63,595 nucleotides of DNA from Gnetum montanum (GCA_015680685.1 MNCI01014776.1:7207-70801); one strand, 5' to 3'; positions 33,681-47,205 are shown, counted from the stretch's first letter. Notes: generated from the sequence alone by a model not told the origin. A program made the numbers and translations.

Positions 33681-34620
33681 TCAATGCCATGATCTATTTA
33701 TTTAAATACCATCTCAAAAGCTTAGGAATTCTGATATTTTATGGCCTTTTCAAAAGTAAACATTGGATCTTATAGGTTCTATCATTTCCTCATCTTTTGT
33801 TGGTCATTAATTTATTTTGAAAACTGTAAAGTGCTAGAAAAATAAATTAAAGTTATTACCTTGAAGTTAGCTACATTAAAGTACATCTCTCATTTTATCT
33901 TGGATCATATCCTCACTTGTTTTCGTCTCCCCCTCCACATTATAATTAATAATGGACATCAGTTTAAGAGAAAAGAAGTCACCAAGTTTTTATGATCAGT
34001 ATCAAATTAGCTAGTCATTCTCATCTCCATATTACTCCCACTCTAATGGTTAAGTTCAGTCAACTACTAAATCCCTATTTCATTTAGTCATTGTCATGGT
34101 TAATCGATCCTAATAAAACTAGCATGCCCAACTATCCCACATTTTGTGGGTCTACCAAAATACCTTTTGTAATGCAACTAGCTAAATTCCCTTCTTGTTG
34201 ATCTATGAGTTTAAAGTAATGTTGCTAGTGGAGCTAGATGTGTCTTCTCTTTGGGTAGTCTTAAACAAGTAGCTAATAGATGGGGAAAATAATAAAATGC
34301 ATTGTGTTGAGCTAGATATCTAAAATAAAATCAAAAGAAAGAAGAAAGTAATATCTAGAATCATCATGAAGTTATATGACATCATCACAATAAGCATGTT
34401 TGACTGAGAGAGACCAAAGAAGATGATCTTCTCTTATGACATTTACCCAATGCTGAAATTTCCAAGTTCTCTACAAATTGGCAAGGTTCCTTTATCATCA
34501 TCAAAAATCTTAGCAATAAAGTAGATTATCTCATAAAATTATATGGGAATCAGTATCTGAATCTTGTCAAATGAGCATATCTCAAGAAATACTATATTTA
34601 AAAATAATTCAATCTAGTTT
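33681..34620 (+). pseudogene. Element C integrase C-terminal half
   Basis: Resumes after B's target duplication. The core's second-Asp region reads HIITNNGHQFKRKEVTKF (Asn in place of the catalytic Asp) at about 33935. Later come the EAILPVELD-like block (YEFKVMLLVELDVSSL) near 34205 and the C-terminal fold (YPMLKFPSSLQIGKVPL) near 34448. Many stops. It is collinear with the end of A's integrase, but C still has the core that A lost. Confidence 0.7.
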
Positions 34621-34676
34621 GTTCTAACCGTTATCTTCTACCTTATCTACATTTTATTGGATTACTTTTGATTTTC

Positions 34677-34680
<4 letters not shown>

Positions 34681-34723
<43 letters not shown>
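34681..34723. repeat. (CT)n microsatellite
   Basis: About 21 uninterrupted CT dinucleotides directly after the end of element C pol. Confidence 0.98.
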
Positions 34724-34727
<4 letters not shown>

Positions 34728-36479
34728 TCCTTCCTTCTATTAATCTTCTACATCTTCCCCATATAACTTCATCTATTCTTCTCAATCTCTACTTATCTAA
34801 TTCTCCTAATATTTCTTCTCATAAAAATACTATGATGAGGACATTTATAAGTGATTTCATTTAGAGAGCCATGAATGTTCTACCATTGTTACTTCATGTA
34901 AACGTGTGTTGAGTTTGAGTGAGGCAGGGAGAGAATTTATTAATTCATCAATTATCAATTTACAGGTTACCTGTATCATTAGAGTGTGAGATATAGTCAT
35001 GTCCCACATCTATGGCATAACACCTCAAATTAGTTTATAGGTTATGTTTCTCATTTATTTTTCTAGTTTATTATTTTCTTGATTTCATAACTTTATACTT
35101 TATTTTTTCTCTCTTATATTTCTCTATTATTCCTCTCTATTCTTCCTCTAGCTCCACATTCTTATTTATTCCCTTCCTCTCATCAATACGTTAGTAAGGG
35201 TTTAGTGACTTGATTCTATTCTAGTGATGTTTGATGGTAGTTTAGATGTTGTTTTCTAGAATGATAACTTGAAGAGTAGGATAAGAGATGATGTTGATGC
35301 AGGTGACATTGACACCAACATCAACATTACAATGCCATCTCCCTTTGTCATCAGTATTACTTTCCCATATATGCACTATTAATTTTCAAAAATGAATTTT
35401 GAGTTAAAATACATTGAATTGTGGGTGAATTTTAAAAGCCCTAACCCAATAAGTACCAATCTTAAAATTAAATTAAAGATTGATTTCTTAAGATCTAATA
35501 AAACTTTTTAAATTTTGAGAGATTTGAAGCACTAGTACCTACATCAATTGCATTATGTGCAAGCTCCTTGGTCATTCTAGAATCCCCTATAGTTGAGAAG
35601 CTCAATTTTGATACATGCATCGATAGCAAAACATGCTTCTTTCTTGACTTTTGCATCCATCTAGGTGGAGACTTATGTCAACTTTTTCCTAGTATTAGGT
35701 AATGCAAGGGCTTCAATAATGATCTCTATAAAGTAAGAGATGGTAATGTCTTTGATCTTTACAGTTGCATCTCCTTGGTAGTTGTTTCAAAAAAGGTTTG
35801 TTTCCCCAAGGAACCATTACCCACTAATGGAAATGGTAGATCACAATGGTGACCCTTGTAGCTATGTATAGAACTCCCTTGGTGCCAACTCTAGGAAAAT
35901 TTTGAAGTTCAGTTCCTAAAGAATTATGCTTTGAACCTTTCTACTTCTCATCTTTTCAAGTAGGCCTCCATGAGAGTGACTTCCAAATTTGGCCTAGGTC
36001 TTAAGATCTCATCTTAGTTGGGCTATCCTATCACTACAATGGAAATCTAGAAAATAGATTCCACCTTAGGTTCTTCTTGTAATGGTTTAGTTTCATGTGT
36101 TACTTCGAGAACTTGCTCCTATTGTTACAGTTGTTATTGCTATTATCCTCTTTCTCCCCTTGGTCTTTTCTCCCTGGGTTAAGATGACCCATCTACATGT
36201 GGTTCCCAATTTAGTGTTATTTGCAATTACATAAATAACCCTAGATTAGTTATGTTAATTTCATCTTTTAATCCCAAATACATTTCAATGATTTTTTGGG
36301 GTTATTAATGATAAAATGTTTGGCTATTAAGATTTTGAGTTGTTGAAAATGCATAAGAATATAAAATAATTTAAAATATCAATTCCAAAGTTAGTTAGTG
36401 TGTTGGTATTTTCTTCTTATAATATTATTTTATTATTATCTCAATACTTGATCTATGAGATATTAGCAAAATTTATTAA
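34724..36479. other. Decayed AT-rich sequence, no gene recognised
   Basis: About 1.75 kb. It may include the 3' spacer or LTR of element C; the words ACATCAACATTAC near 35320 recall 5960-6000. No clear LTR ends and no long frame. Confidence 0.4.
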
Positions 36480-39400
36480 CAACTTTTAGCATTGATACCC
36501 CCATGACTTAGAGCATACCTCTAGAAGCACAAGCATAAAAAATGAGCCAAATTAGGTATGTTAAGAGGAAATTATGTCTTTTTGAAGGTTTTGGGCTCTA
36601 AAAATTGCAAAAAATCCCTTTGTGTTTAAGGTAAAATATGAAATTGATGATAAGGAGTCACACATACATATAATTTTTTATACTATGTAAACAAAGATGC
36701 ATCAATGGGGATGCATTGATGTATCCAATTACATTGATGGGGATGTGGTGATGTATTCAATTACATAGATGGAGATGTATCAAAGTAGATATTCATACAA
36801 AATGTTTCACTTAAGAAACTAAGGATTTTTAAAAGAGTTTGTAAGTGAAGCAAGAGCCAAGTGGAAATGAGAAAAAGGATGGAAAGAAGGTAAAAAACCC
36901 ATCATTAGATTCATGAGCAAGAATTAGAGTGAAATGAGCATTACAAATGCTTAGATGAGATGTGTTTACAAAAAAAGATAAAATAAGATAAAAGAAAGCA
37001 TTAAATTAGACAATGCAAATCACCAAGATTTTAGTCAATTGAATTGAGGTACATGGTGATGGGATTTAAGCCAGATGATCTAAGAGATATGTAAGGGGAC
37101 CCTTCCCATAGAAGGTTGTTACCCAAAAATTCCCTTAGATAACTATATCACAAAGATTTTATGGGTAACTTGGAAATTTAATGGTGATCTAGTTTAGAAA
37201 CCATATTAACATACTTGTTCCTTTAGGATCATGCAATTAAAAAATTTGAACTTATTAGAATGACAATGGTATGTAGTAGTGAGGTGAGAAAATGGAGTGT
37301 TAGAAAGTATTCATAGATGAATCAAGACTTGCGAGCCTAGATCATCACAAAAAAAGATCCTTGTGAAGTGCATGATTAAGGTGATTTGTATACTAACCCT
37401 TTTAGGTTTCAAACAAAGTTTGTATCATTAGTAGTAGCCTCGCATTGTTGTCCACCTCCCTTTCTATCATTGTGAAACTATAACAACCCCAAGGACAATC
37501 ATCACTCCATGAGAAGAAGAAAAAGAGAAGAAGGATGTAGTCAGCAATTTTAAGGAAGAAGTCTGGACCTCAGTTAGAGAGGTTCCTTCAGGCATGGGTA
37601 ACAAGTCTTTCCAACCCTAGAACTAGTGCTTATATTCCAAGAAATCTTTAGAGAGGTTTTTTCTTTGTTCTCCCTTTTCTTGGAAGTCAAAAACCATAAT
37701 TTACAATGACATACTTTCCTTTTAGATTATAATAGAAGTGAGGCTAAATTTCTTGTGGAGTCATAAGATTCATGAAGGGAGTTAAGAAGAGAACTCAAAA
37801 AATCTCCTTGAGATCACACCCTCTTTTATTTCCACTTGGTTCTCCTCCCATTCATTGGGTAATGAGATCATAAGTTATTTTTAGTTTTATTTTAAAAGAA
37901 ACATAGTACTATGATGATGTAAATTTCATATAAAGATAGATGAAATGGGTGGATGTCATGAGCTTACTACCTCATACCATTGTATATTGACAACTCACTA
38001 GTAGAGATCATAATCCCAAAAGGAAATTTGACCTACATATAGAAATAACAATCTTAAAAACTAAATTTAGTAATTATCAACATTCACAATAGTAGTAGAA
38101 TAAAATCATACATTATTAAAAGCAAATTAGGATAAAAGGAAAAGAAAAAGAAAAAGAAAGAAAGAAAAATGAAATAAAGTAAAATATATAAGAAAATAAA
38201 AATGTAAAGAAAAATGTAAAATATATGAAAAGCTTCCATCCTCTCCAAGGCATCAAGTTATATGGTCCTTTCCCCCATGACTAAGTTGGAAGTATGAGAT
38301 TTTGAAAATAGAGTGAGCATGACCTTGTGTTAAGGTGTTGTTGTAATCCAAGTTGCTTGAAAGTGATTAATGGGATTAACTTATTATATGTTGACTAGCA
38401 TGTTCTTTTGAGAGCTTTTTGGTAGTAGATTACCATAGCCCTAGAAGAAAGATTTAAATGTAAAATGCATGGTCCTTCCTATAGTGTTTATAACATAGTT
38501 TGTTGAGCACATACATGGAATTCTCATAAAGAACCTTGTTTCTTGATTGAAATGAAAATATTCTTATTTATGCATCATATCATTGTTTGTGATATGTCTT
38601 GTGAATTTCATTCATCATCATAACTATCCTTTAATTCTTATGTAGTGTATTGAGTGTCGTTAATCTTTTCTTCTATTTCAAGTCAATGTTCAAGTTAAGG
38701 TCACATGCAATTATGAGTATACAAAGTTTAGCTTGAATTAAAAGCTTGGATAACTTTCTGTATAGTAACTCAAAGGGAGAATAACCTATTAGGAGCTTCC
38801 ATTTTGAGAAATTCACCCATAGGACATAGTTGAGTTTGGTACTCCAATATTTTCAATAGCTACTAATGGTTCTTGTCAAAATTCTTATAATCTCCCTATT
38901 GTTGATTTCTTCTTAACTATTAGTTTATGGATGTTAAGGGATCATAAGTTTATGTTTTATCCCCAATATTTGCATCAAATTTCAAAATGTGATTCCATTG
39001 AAATAGGTTTCATTTTCAAAAATTAGTGTCATAGGCACACCAAACCTATTTACCACCTATTATTCAAAAAATCAAGCTATAGTAGAAGAAGTACAGTTGG
39101 TGATGGTTGTAGCTTCAACCCATTTGGTACCATAGTCAATGTTAACTATAATGTAAGGCCTCTCATTGAACATGGGAGTGATGGATCACATAAAGTATAT
39201 TATTCAAAGATTAAAAGGCTCTAGTGGTTGAATCCATTGTTTGAGTCCTTCCATCCTAGTTATAATCATTCCAACTTGTTGACATTATTGGCATGGATAG
39301 GGAAAATGATAAGTAATTTTTAATATTGTTGGCCAAAATTATTTAGCCATCAATATTTTATTGGTTATTCTCCTTCCTACATAATGGCCTTTACAAGAAC

Positions 39401-39930
39401 CTTTGCAACCATTTTAGGGGACTCGTAGTTGACTTTTATTAGTTACACACCATCATACTAAGCTGTCTATGTAGATTTTAGAGAGGTTGTCCTCAATCTC
39501 TATGTAATGTTTCACATGGTGGAGAAATTTTTACTTCCTCTTATAGTTCCATCTTTTATGTAAGTAGGTAGAAGAGGAATTCATTATACCAATTTGTGAG
39601 CATTGGGATAAAACCTTGATTACCTTAGCAAAAAGAAGCTCATCTAGGAATTAATTAGATAAAGGCTCTTCATTAGCCTTGTTATCCCATCTTAACTATG
39701 ACTAATGATTAGAAACCACATTCTTGATTTCCTTTTTTTCCACCATTGTTAAATTAGCCATTATATGCTATGATGGCTTATTGGTGGTTTATACATAAGA
39801 AAGCAAGTGACACTATGGTCCATGTGTACAAAAATGTGGTATCCAAACACATAGTACTTAAACTTTTTAAGAGCATACACCATCATCATTAATTATTTTT
39901 ATATTGTTTTGTAATTAATTTTTGCACCCA
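36480..39930 (-). mobile_element. Element E: minus-strand relative of element D, RNase H to 3' polypurine tract
   Basis: Read on the minus strand the order is RNase H (39930-39780), linker and integrase (39770-38690), the post-pol tract TCATGGGGGAAAGGACCAT (about 38274), a 1.7-kb spacer, and TCATGGGGGTATCAATG (about 36505), which matches the polypurine tract of B and H. The LTR that should follow is not clearly visible. RT is missing or unrecognisable upstream. Confidence 0.65.
38690..39930 (-). pseudogene. Element E RNase H end and integrase, decayed
   Basis: The minus strand aligns with D's 55880-56910. The RNase H block (FKYYVFGYHIFVHMDHSVTC-like) lies at about 39880, and the AAAGGAAATCAAGAATGTGG match to D at about 39740. 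The integrase core reads WIQPLEPFNL, then NIDYGTKWVEATTITNCTSS near 39150 and RFGVPMTLIFENETYFNGI near 39050, with Glu where the second catalytic Asp is expected. Numerous stops; no function left. Confidence 0.75.
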
Positions 39931-42200
39931 CAATATTTCTACTTGTACAATGGATGTGAATTATATAGTTTTAGCTCATGTAACTATTATCTCCATTTGA
40001 ATCTTTACTAATGAGTAAATTTTTTAGGCATTACCATATATGGGGGATGATTTCATGTTTCATGTATTTGGAAATTATAGAGATATGGAAAATGTTATAA
40101 AAATGTCCTTGCCACTTGAACCTAGCTATACTATTTTCAATTATGCAATGATTATTTATGGAAATTAAATTCCTCTGTTTGATTTCATTGAATGTGATAA
40201 CAAATAATAGTTGGTTTTATGGGCTTTTATCTAAAAAATTCATTATGCAAGAAAGATGGTTAGTTTAAATTTAACTTCATCTTGGAATGTATAATTTGGA
40301 TGATGCATGAATATTATAATAATAGTTAACCTAGATCTCTAAACTTTACCCTTTATGTAACCATTGTAAATGCACATAAGCATAGAAATACAATAGAAAG
40401 TATTTTGTAAAGGATATTCAAAAAGTTATGGCAATTGATTTATCCTTCAAATTAGCACATATTGTGACATATAACTTAGGAATATGTTGTTATGTAAAAT
40501 ATTTTACAAATACTTAAATAAAAAAGATTATCAACTTGTTTAAGTGAATTCTATCAAGTATGAACTATATTATTAACAATAATGAAGATTCATGAAATTA
40601 ACCCATAAAATGATAATGCAATCTCATTAGTGTAGCCATGAAAATCATTACATGTAGAGTTATATCATATCATTCCATTAACTTTAGTCTCTCAGAAATA
40701 ATGTTATCTACCTTTGAAAATATCTCATAAAAATAAAGGAGAGTTATTAATCAAGAGGAATAAAAGCAAGGTAAGGGATTTGACCCCACTTCATCTCCAC
40801 TAAATAAGACTTCTAGAAATAAAATGAATATGAAAGCATGGTAACAACCACCAAAAGTAGTAATTTGGATAACTGTAGATGTTAATACCATATTACATTA
40901 TGATAAATGTGGCAAAAATGGGCATACTACATATAGTGTGAAACTTCTTAAGAGATAATACAAAAGATATAGTTGGCATATAGTGTCACTAACAAAGCTA
41001 GTTTAACCCAAAATTAAAGCTATGATCAATAAACATTTATGAATATAAAAATAACACATAGTTGAAACTATATTGGTGTGGTGGTCATGATTCTTTGACT
41101 CACAACTTCCTTCCCTTTAATTTGGTCTCATCAATGTTGCTTATATGTTGTACTATACTTTGGGATGATTGACTCTTTTTCGTAGTTCACTCCTAGCTAC
41201 CCCCATTAGGTTTGGCCTTTCCTATAGGAACTCATTGTTAATGGAGAAGAGGATAAAAGTTCCTCATCCTTATTATGTAGCCTTTAAGATTATGAAGAAA
41301 ATTACTTCTTAGAGTGATTACTTCTAAATGTTTTTGTAATTAAGTAATTCCCAGATACTTAGATGATAAAAAAATGCATTGAACTTTTAAACTATTTTAA
41401 GTGCCATAATTGTTAATGTTATAGTCTATACATAGTGTTCTATATGCTTCATCTTAATTCCAATATTCTAAAGGACTAAAAATACAACAAAATACTCTAA
41501 GTGATTTTCTTTCTAATTAAACCTTCATTGGACATAAAGAAAGAATAATCACTAAAAAAAGTTTCCTCGTTAATAAAATGGATTATTATTATTTTTTAAA
41601 CATGGTTTCTTAGGTTCATCCCTCCCTACCTTGAGCACTCAAAAGGATAAAGAACACATAAGTACAAGCAATAACACCATCATCATAAAATAATGATTAT
41701 GTTAAATTTAGGTTGAGTACATAATCAAGTGACTAATATAACATGTTCCTAGGAAGAACATACAAACTTCTTTATTAGACCTTTATTGCTACTACCAATG
41801 CATGTGTACATTCCTATCCATCACATGGAACATGTATTAAGAAAAAATTATAACTCTTTCTATGGAAAGAAAAAATTGAAAAACCAAAATGATTAACTTT
41901 GGAAGTAATAAACTTGAACTTGCAACCTTTATTTTATTGTTTGAAGTTCATATCACAATTTTACTCACCTCAGTTATGACCAAACTTGTTTTTTACAATA
42001 TTTATATATGTGTTTTTGAATTCCATCCTTACCTACTAGCAAGTTGGCCCATTGATAGGTAGGGATTGGACCTAGGGATACATATGCATTGGCAACATTG
42101 CATTTAATACATACTAAGGAAGTTTTTATGCTCTTTCTACATTCCTTTGTACTAGATGTTGATACAAGGCATCACATGGAAAAGATAGAAATAGCAAATG
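39931..42200. other. AT-rich stretch, no gene recognised
   Basis: About 2.3 kb of very AT-rich sequence between element E and the LINE. I could not find E's RT, LTR ends or tandem repeats here. Confidence 0.4.
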
Positions 42201-45200
42201 ATCTAGAATTATGTAACAATTGATGTCCTGGTTTTCTAGCAATTTCTTCACCCATGCTCATCATGTATCACCTTTTGAAAATGAAAATGAAAATGAAGCT
42301 TCATTATGTCCAAAGACCGATAAGATCTATTGGAAAAATATTACATTTTCTTGAAAAATAAAATTAGACTTTACAAATTACCCAAGCACCACTAGGAGCA
42401 TCAAAAATAAATTGCATATAGTTTTTTCTATAACATTATAATGCTATCTCAAATAGGTAGTCATAGCATAAGAGAGAAACATATGCAATTCATCTTCAAG
42501 AGCTTTTGATTTGCACAATCTACAAAGATGCTATAATTGGGGAAGTTGAATCCATCTTTCACTTTCAATTTCAAGATAATGAAAATTTAACCAAAACTTG
42601 CTAATAGCATTCCAATACTTGATGGGAATAGTAGCTAAGAGATATTAAGCTTTTACATTTATTTTATTAGATCTAATATGGTGTAAATAAAATTTCCTCT
42701 TACCTTCTACATTAGACTATATTTAAGTTAAAACTTTATGCTTACTAGTTGATGAATATGCTTTGGATTTTGCCACATGTCCTCCCAAGATATATTCCAT
42801 TTTCTTAACCATTGCATCTCCTAAAAATACCAACCATGGTCTTGTGAATTGTTAAGAACTTCTTTAGAGAATGTTTTTTTTTTAGTTTGAAATATGTAAG
42901 CTATGTGTGTATGTAATAAATTGGCAAACAACTTCTACTTATAATGGAAATGAATCACATTTACATAATAACATCGAGTAAGATGTTTGTATCTTCACCT
43001 TTAATTCATTACAAAGAAAATTTTTTGCACTTTTTCAATATCTTTTCAAAGTTTAGCACTAAGTCTAGGTCCTTAGACAAGACATCCATACCATACAATA
43101 GGATAAATGATAGAATGAAAACTTTGTTTTCTAACCTTCCAAGCCTAAAGTCCTAAATCCTTGCATTCATTTTTAAAAGTATTTAGAGCCTTGAAGTCTC
43201 ATATGATCATTTCTTTGATACACTTCACTTTCATGTAATTGTTTGTATAAGTGAGACTCAAATATTTTTAAAAATCTACAATTTGCATAGTAGTACCTCC
43301 AAACTATAAGTTATAACAATTATTTCTTGTATCCTAGATCATCAATATGGTTTTATCTATATTCACCTAAAGACTAAATGAATGATAATAATTTTCTAAA
43401 ACTTGCAACATATTTTGCATTCCTTGTGCAATAGTGGAGATCAAGGCAACATCATTTGTATATAAAAGAAGAATCACTATTTGGGATCTAATTCTAATAG
43501 CATAACTATCTTCCCCATTGCATAACCATTCCTGTATTTCATGAATAAAAATACCAAAGAGGGTTTGAAAAAGTAAACATTGCTTAAATTCAATTTTGCT
43601 CTGGAATTGAAATTTTTCTTTGAATTATTATATGTAATTTCAATAATAACTTCCTCATACAATTTTTAAGTTGCTTTAATCAAATCTGACAGAAGGCCAA
43701 TTTTATGCAAGTGCAATCATCTTTTTGTATGGATCACTAAATCTTATGCTTTTGCAATCAATAAAACAAATAAAAAAATTCTTATTAGGCATTTTTACAA
43801 GCTCCATGCAATATCTAAGAGTAACTAGGTAATCAATGGTGGAGTGATTTTGCTTGAAACCTACTTGACATCTTACCCTAACTTGGTTATCTTTAGCTGA
43901 AGAATTGATTCTCTTCTCTAGCAGAGTACCTAATCACTTATCAAAAATATTACTCACAACAATCATTTGATAATTGTTCAAGTTATTTTTGTCCCTCTTT
44001 TTATATAACAAGATACCTTTACTAAATTTTCAATGTTGGTTTAAACCTTGCTCCATTGCTGAGTTTAATTTTTAACAAATATATCTATGAATAGCTCATC
44101 CTACCCACTTTAATATTTCTGCATATAGAACATATGAATCTATAGCTTTAATAGAAACTAGCTTTTTAATACCCTTTGTAACTTCCTCAAGAGTAAATTG
44201 TAGAGGCATTTGTGTTACAATAGAAATAGAATTATCATATTGTCTTACACATAATTTATTGTAAAATGAGCAAATATCTTAAAAAGAAAAAGTAAGATGC
44301 TTTATGACAAAAACCTTGTCAAAACTATCTAGGTTTCTTCTTAATGGTGTATATAAAATATTCTCGTTGTTCCCAATTAAATTTCTTTCTATTGGTTCTA
44401 ATCAAGTATTTATATGCCTTAACAAGATTTTGTTTGTGATTCTTAATTTCGTTTTAATATTTTGCCTAGCTTGCATGTAGTCCTCATTAAACCAAGTCTT
44501 CTAAGCACCTTGTTGTTGTGAGTGCACAACTTGCTTAGTTGCTGAAAGAAAAATATGTTCAAGCTTTTTGTGCTATCTCTCAAGAATCCATTTGTGATGT
44601 GCTGCATTCATATATTTTCATTATCTTCTTAGATGAGTCTATTGATATTTTTGTTTATTCTTATTTTTTATTGCCTAAAAACTAATTGAAATGTACAACA
44701 AAAACTTAACATGGTGATGGCAAGACTCCACTAAATCTTCTCCAACTTTCAATTCCTTAATAGAATGAATATCCTCATAAGAACATAAAAGGAAATCAAT
44801 GCAAGAATTTCCTTGATGTCCTATAAAAATAAATGATGGTGATTAAGGAGATCTAGAAAGGACATTGTAAATCAGAAAATAAATTTTTTTTTTTTTTTTG
44901 TGGAATCTAAGAGTTGTCGACCCATCTTATTAATAGTGCCATATGCAGAATGTTGAGTCCAACTATTATCTTCAACAAAGTCTAAATTGCCAGCATTATG
45001 TTGCAATTGGATAATTTTTGTTTACTGTGAACTTGTCCTAGGATTAAAATCTCCATAAATAAAGACTAAGCTTTTATTTGCAAATTCTACCAAATCTTTG
45101 CCTAAAAATTGAAAAGGATAATCATGAGATAACTTTATAGAATCATACAATGTAAAATCTATAGGAGTAAAATAGCAAACGACAATGATGGCATAGCCAT

Positions 45201-45560
45201 GTTGACATAAGACAATAAGCCAAACAATTGTGCATGTGATCAACCTTTGCTAAAAAGACAATAATTTTCAAGAAATTTCCTCACGAGCACTGCAATCCCA
45301 CCGGAAGGTCTCCGTACTCTAATATTTCTTGCAACCAACTTAATAAATCCAGAAATTACAAAATTTACAAAATCAATAAAGTTTCAACCAAACTAAAAAT
45401 ATCATGCCTTTTATCGACGGATTCAAATCGAACAGCATAATTGGAAAAGAATCTCACAGTTATCTTTTTGCAGAAAAAAAAACTCACTTGATTCGGAGAT
45501 GCACCTCCGTTGACCTTTACTGCGTCGGGACCTTGAAAACTGGATAACACCAACCAATTT
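42200..45560 (-). pseudogene. L1-like LINE: endonuclease and reverse transcriptase, decayed
   Basis: On the minus strand the endonuclease begins at about 45450 (VRFESVDKRHDIFSLVETLL). Then come RRPSGGIAVLVRKFL near 45310 and the catalytic-site motif FIYGDFNPRTSSQ near 45040. RT follows: NIFDKxLGTLLEKRI and VGFKQNHSTIDYLVTLRYCM near 43860, FICFIDCKS near 43760, and LYTNDVALIS near 43450 in place of the usual YADD. The C-terminal part (WLVFLGDAMVKKMEYILGRT) is near 42800. Frameshifts and stops are frequent. It would nick DNA and copy its RNA at the site. No poly(A) tail or target duplication could be placed, so both limits are approximate. Confidence 0.8.
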
Positions 45561-46088
45561 CACCGTTTAAAATCAGTCGTAAATGTAGGAAACTAATAGC
45601 AAATTTAATTGAACCGCGTATCGATCTTATTTTATTTGCAGCAAATTTCAGACTGATTTCCAAAGTACAGAAGCATCATCGTGGACGAAGAAAAGAAAAA
45701 TCTATTAACCCAAATATTCTTCTTTTCCAGAATACTTTTCTAAGTTTTTCAAATTCTTTTTCTTATTCCAAATAAACGGACGGTGGAAAAGTTGGAGGAG
45801 ATCCGACATATTTAACTACGTCTCTGTAGGGAGTGACAGGTGAAATACATTAATTTGGGGGGATGTCGGACCCCGAAAAGAAGTTGAAATACATTAATTT
45901 GAACACAAGAGGGCACAGCCATACCAGTGGATTTCAAAGCTAATAATCCGCGTACTACGGGGCTCCCTTCGAAGATATATCCGACCAATTCCAGTAAAAA
46001 GACACGGGTCCAAAAGGTGTAAAGCAGACAAACCATAAACGAAAATTCGACCCCTGCAAGATTGCAACCAATCTAATTCTGCAAAGCC
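45561..46088. other. CpG-containing flank of the LINE, no gene recognised
   Basis: CpG is more frequent here than in the surrounding elements. It may be the LINE 5' region or old host sequence. A phrase GTGGACGAAGAAAAGAAAAA (about 45683) recurs in slightly altered form at about 46296, suggesting a local duplication. Minus-strand frame 46036-45812 has no domain signal. Confidence 0.45.
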
Positions 46089-46310
46089 ATGTCCACAGCT
46101 CTGATCATTTGGATCGGAATTTGGCTTCGGTTACTACTAACTGTGGTACACGCCGAAAACCCAACAATAAGTTGAACCATCAATGCTGGTGTTATTCATG
46201 ACGATGACTGTGACGGCACTGGAACTGGCCACGCAGGATGTCAGTAACCAGGGCCTTCTCGGACCCTCCACTCGCCTCGTTCTCCACTTCAATCACTTGT
46301 GGACGAAGAA
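46089..46310 (+). pseudogene. Possible first-exon fragment of a plant glutamate-receptor-like gene
   Basis: The plus strand gives MSTALIIWIGIWLRLLLTVV followed by HAENPTIS, a good secretory signal with cleavage near Ala-Glu. After a TGA comes TINAGVIHDDD. A shifted frame then reads QDVSNQGLLGPSTRLVLHF. The order signal peptide, INVGVI..D-like strand, then A..DVN....L...TRL.L recalls the N-terminal ligand-binding domain of plant glutamate-receptor-like channels (plasma membrane). That is from memory and rests on about 60 residues. One stop and one frameshift make it a fragment. It lies in a CpG-rich patch, as expected for former low-copy sequence. Confidence 0.35.
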
Positions 46311-46445
46311 AACAAAAATCAATTAACCTCCGTGTTTCCCTCATAAATTTTGTCCATTCTTCATGAATCCAAATTGGATCTAGCAGAGAATATAGAAGGT
46401 AAAAAACAATTTTGTTTACATCTAGAAGCTCATTATCTCTAATCT

Positions 46446-46727
46446 ATTATTCCTATTAAGTTTTCGTCGAGCTTTTTTTAAGAATGTAAACTTTTAAAAC
46501 TGTTAAATGGATTTAATTCCCAGAAATACGTTATTTATTTATCATAAAAAATTTATATAAGATTAAAATTTTTCAAATAAGATAAAAAGATTATTCCTAT
46601 TAAGTTTCAGTCGAGCTTTTCTTAAGAATTTAAACTTTTAAAAGTGTTAAATGGATTTAATTTCCAGAAATACATTATTCATAAAAAATTAATATAAGAT
46701 TAAAATTTTTCAAATAAGATAAAAAAA
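46446..46727. repeat. Tandem duplication of about 140 bp
   Basis: Two adjacent copies (about 46446-46589 and 46590-46727) start TTATTCCTATTAAGTTT and end AAATAAGATAAAAA. They differ at only a few positions and small indels. No coding content. Confidence 0.85.
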
Positions 46728-46824
46728 TTTCAAAACATCCGGTACTTTTTTCCCATTGCAATAAAAAATACTTATATAATTTATTTTTGTTGCTTCTTTC
46801 AATTCATCGAAGCTACCTTTAATT

Positions 46825-47082
46825 TTGATGAAAATGTACTATCCAATAAACGCGCCAAGTTTGTTTGCTTCGGGGGCTTTAGGTCGAACCCGACAGCCGT
46901 CCTCCGCCGCCGCCGCGTCATTAATTAAATGCAATCCGCTGCCGTGTAGGTCGGCGATTTTCGACTTTGGATTAGGGTCAGATTTGAAGGGCTCCCTTCC
47001 TTTCAATTCAAGGGTTATTTCTTTCGCGATTTTTGGTATTGATGAACAATTATATTTCTATTCCTTCGAGGTTTTATTTTAA
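46825..47082 (+). other. CpG-rich ORF, 85 codons, unrecognised
   Basis: An open frame from ATG 46825 contains an Ala run (QPSSAAAASLIK) and FDFGLGSDLKGSLPF. It is CpG-rich in the middle (CCGCCGCCGCCGCG near 46905), quite unlike its AT-rich neighbours, and not visibly decayed. I do not recognise it. It could be a promoter-proximal part of an old host gene, or chance. No splice sites were confidently placed. Confidence 0.25.
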
Positions 47083-47205
47083 AGAATATATAAATAATTA
47101 AAAAATTATTAAATACTTTTAAAAGATATTTGGGGTTAATATAAAGCCAATTTTACAAACTCATGTCTCTACTTCTTTGTCAAAAACCTTATTATTAAGA
47201 TATAT
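47083..47205. other. Short AT-rich spacer
   Basis: Nothing recognised. Confidence 0.4.

Larger units (their letters stand above)
7260..34620 (+). mobile_element. Element C: very old Tat-like Ty3/gypsy element, split by A and B
   Basis: Three blocks belong together: RT at 7590-8823, RNase H and early integrase at 25726-26645, and integrase C-terminal part at 33681-34620. Each resumes exactly where an inserted element with a perfect 5-bp target duplication ends (CATGA for A, ACATG for B). The RT block is collinear with the RT of element A, so C is an older relative of A. Its LTRs were not identified, so the outer limits are approximate. Confidence 0.7.

Noticed and set aside
36000-36505. LTR of element E after its polypurine tract
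   Set aside because: No TG...CA ends, TATA box or similarity to the B, D or H LTRs could be traced.
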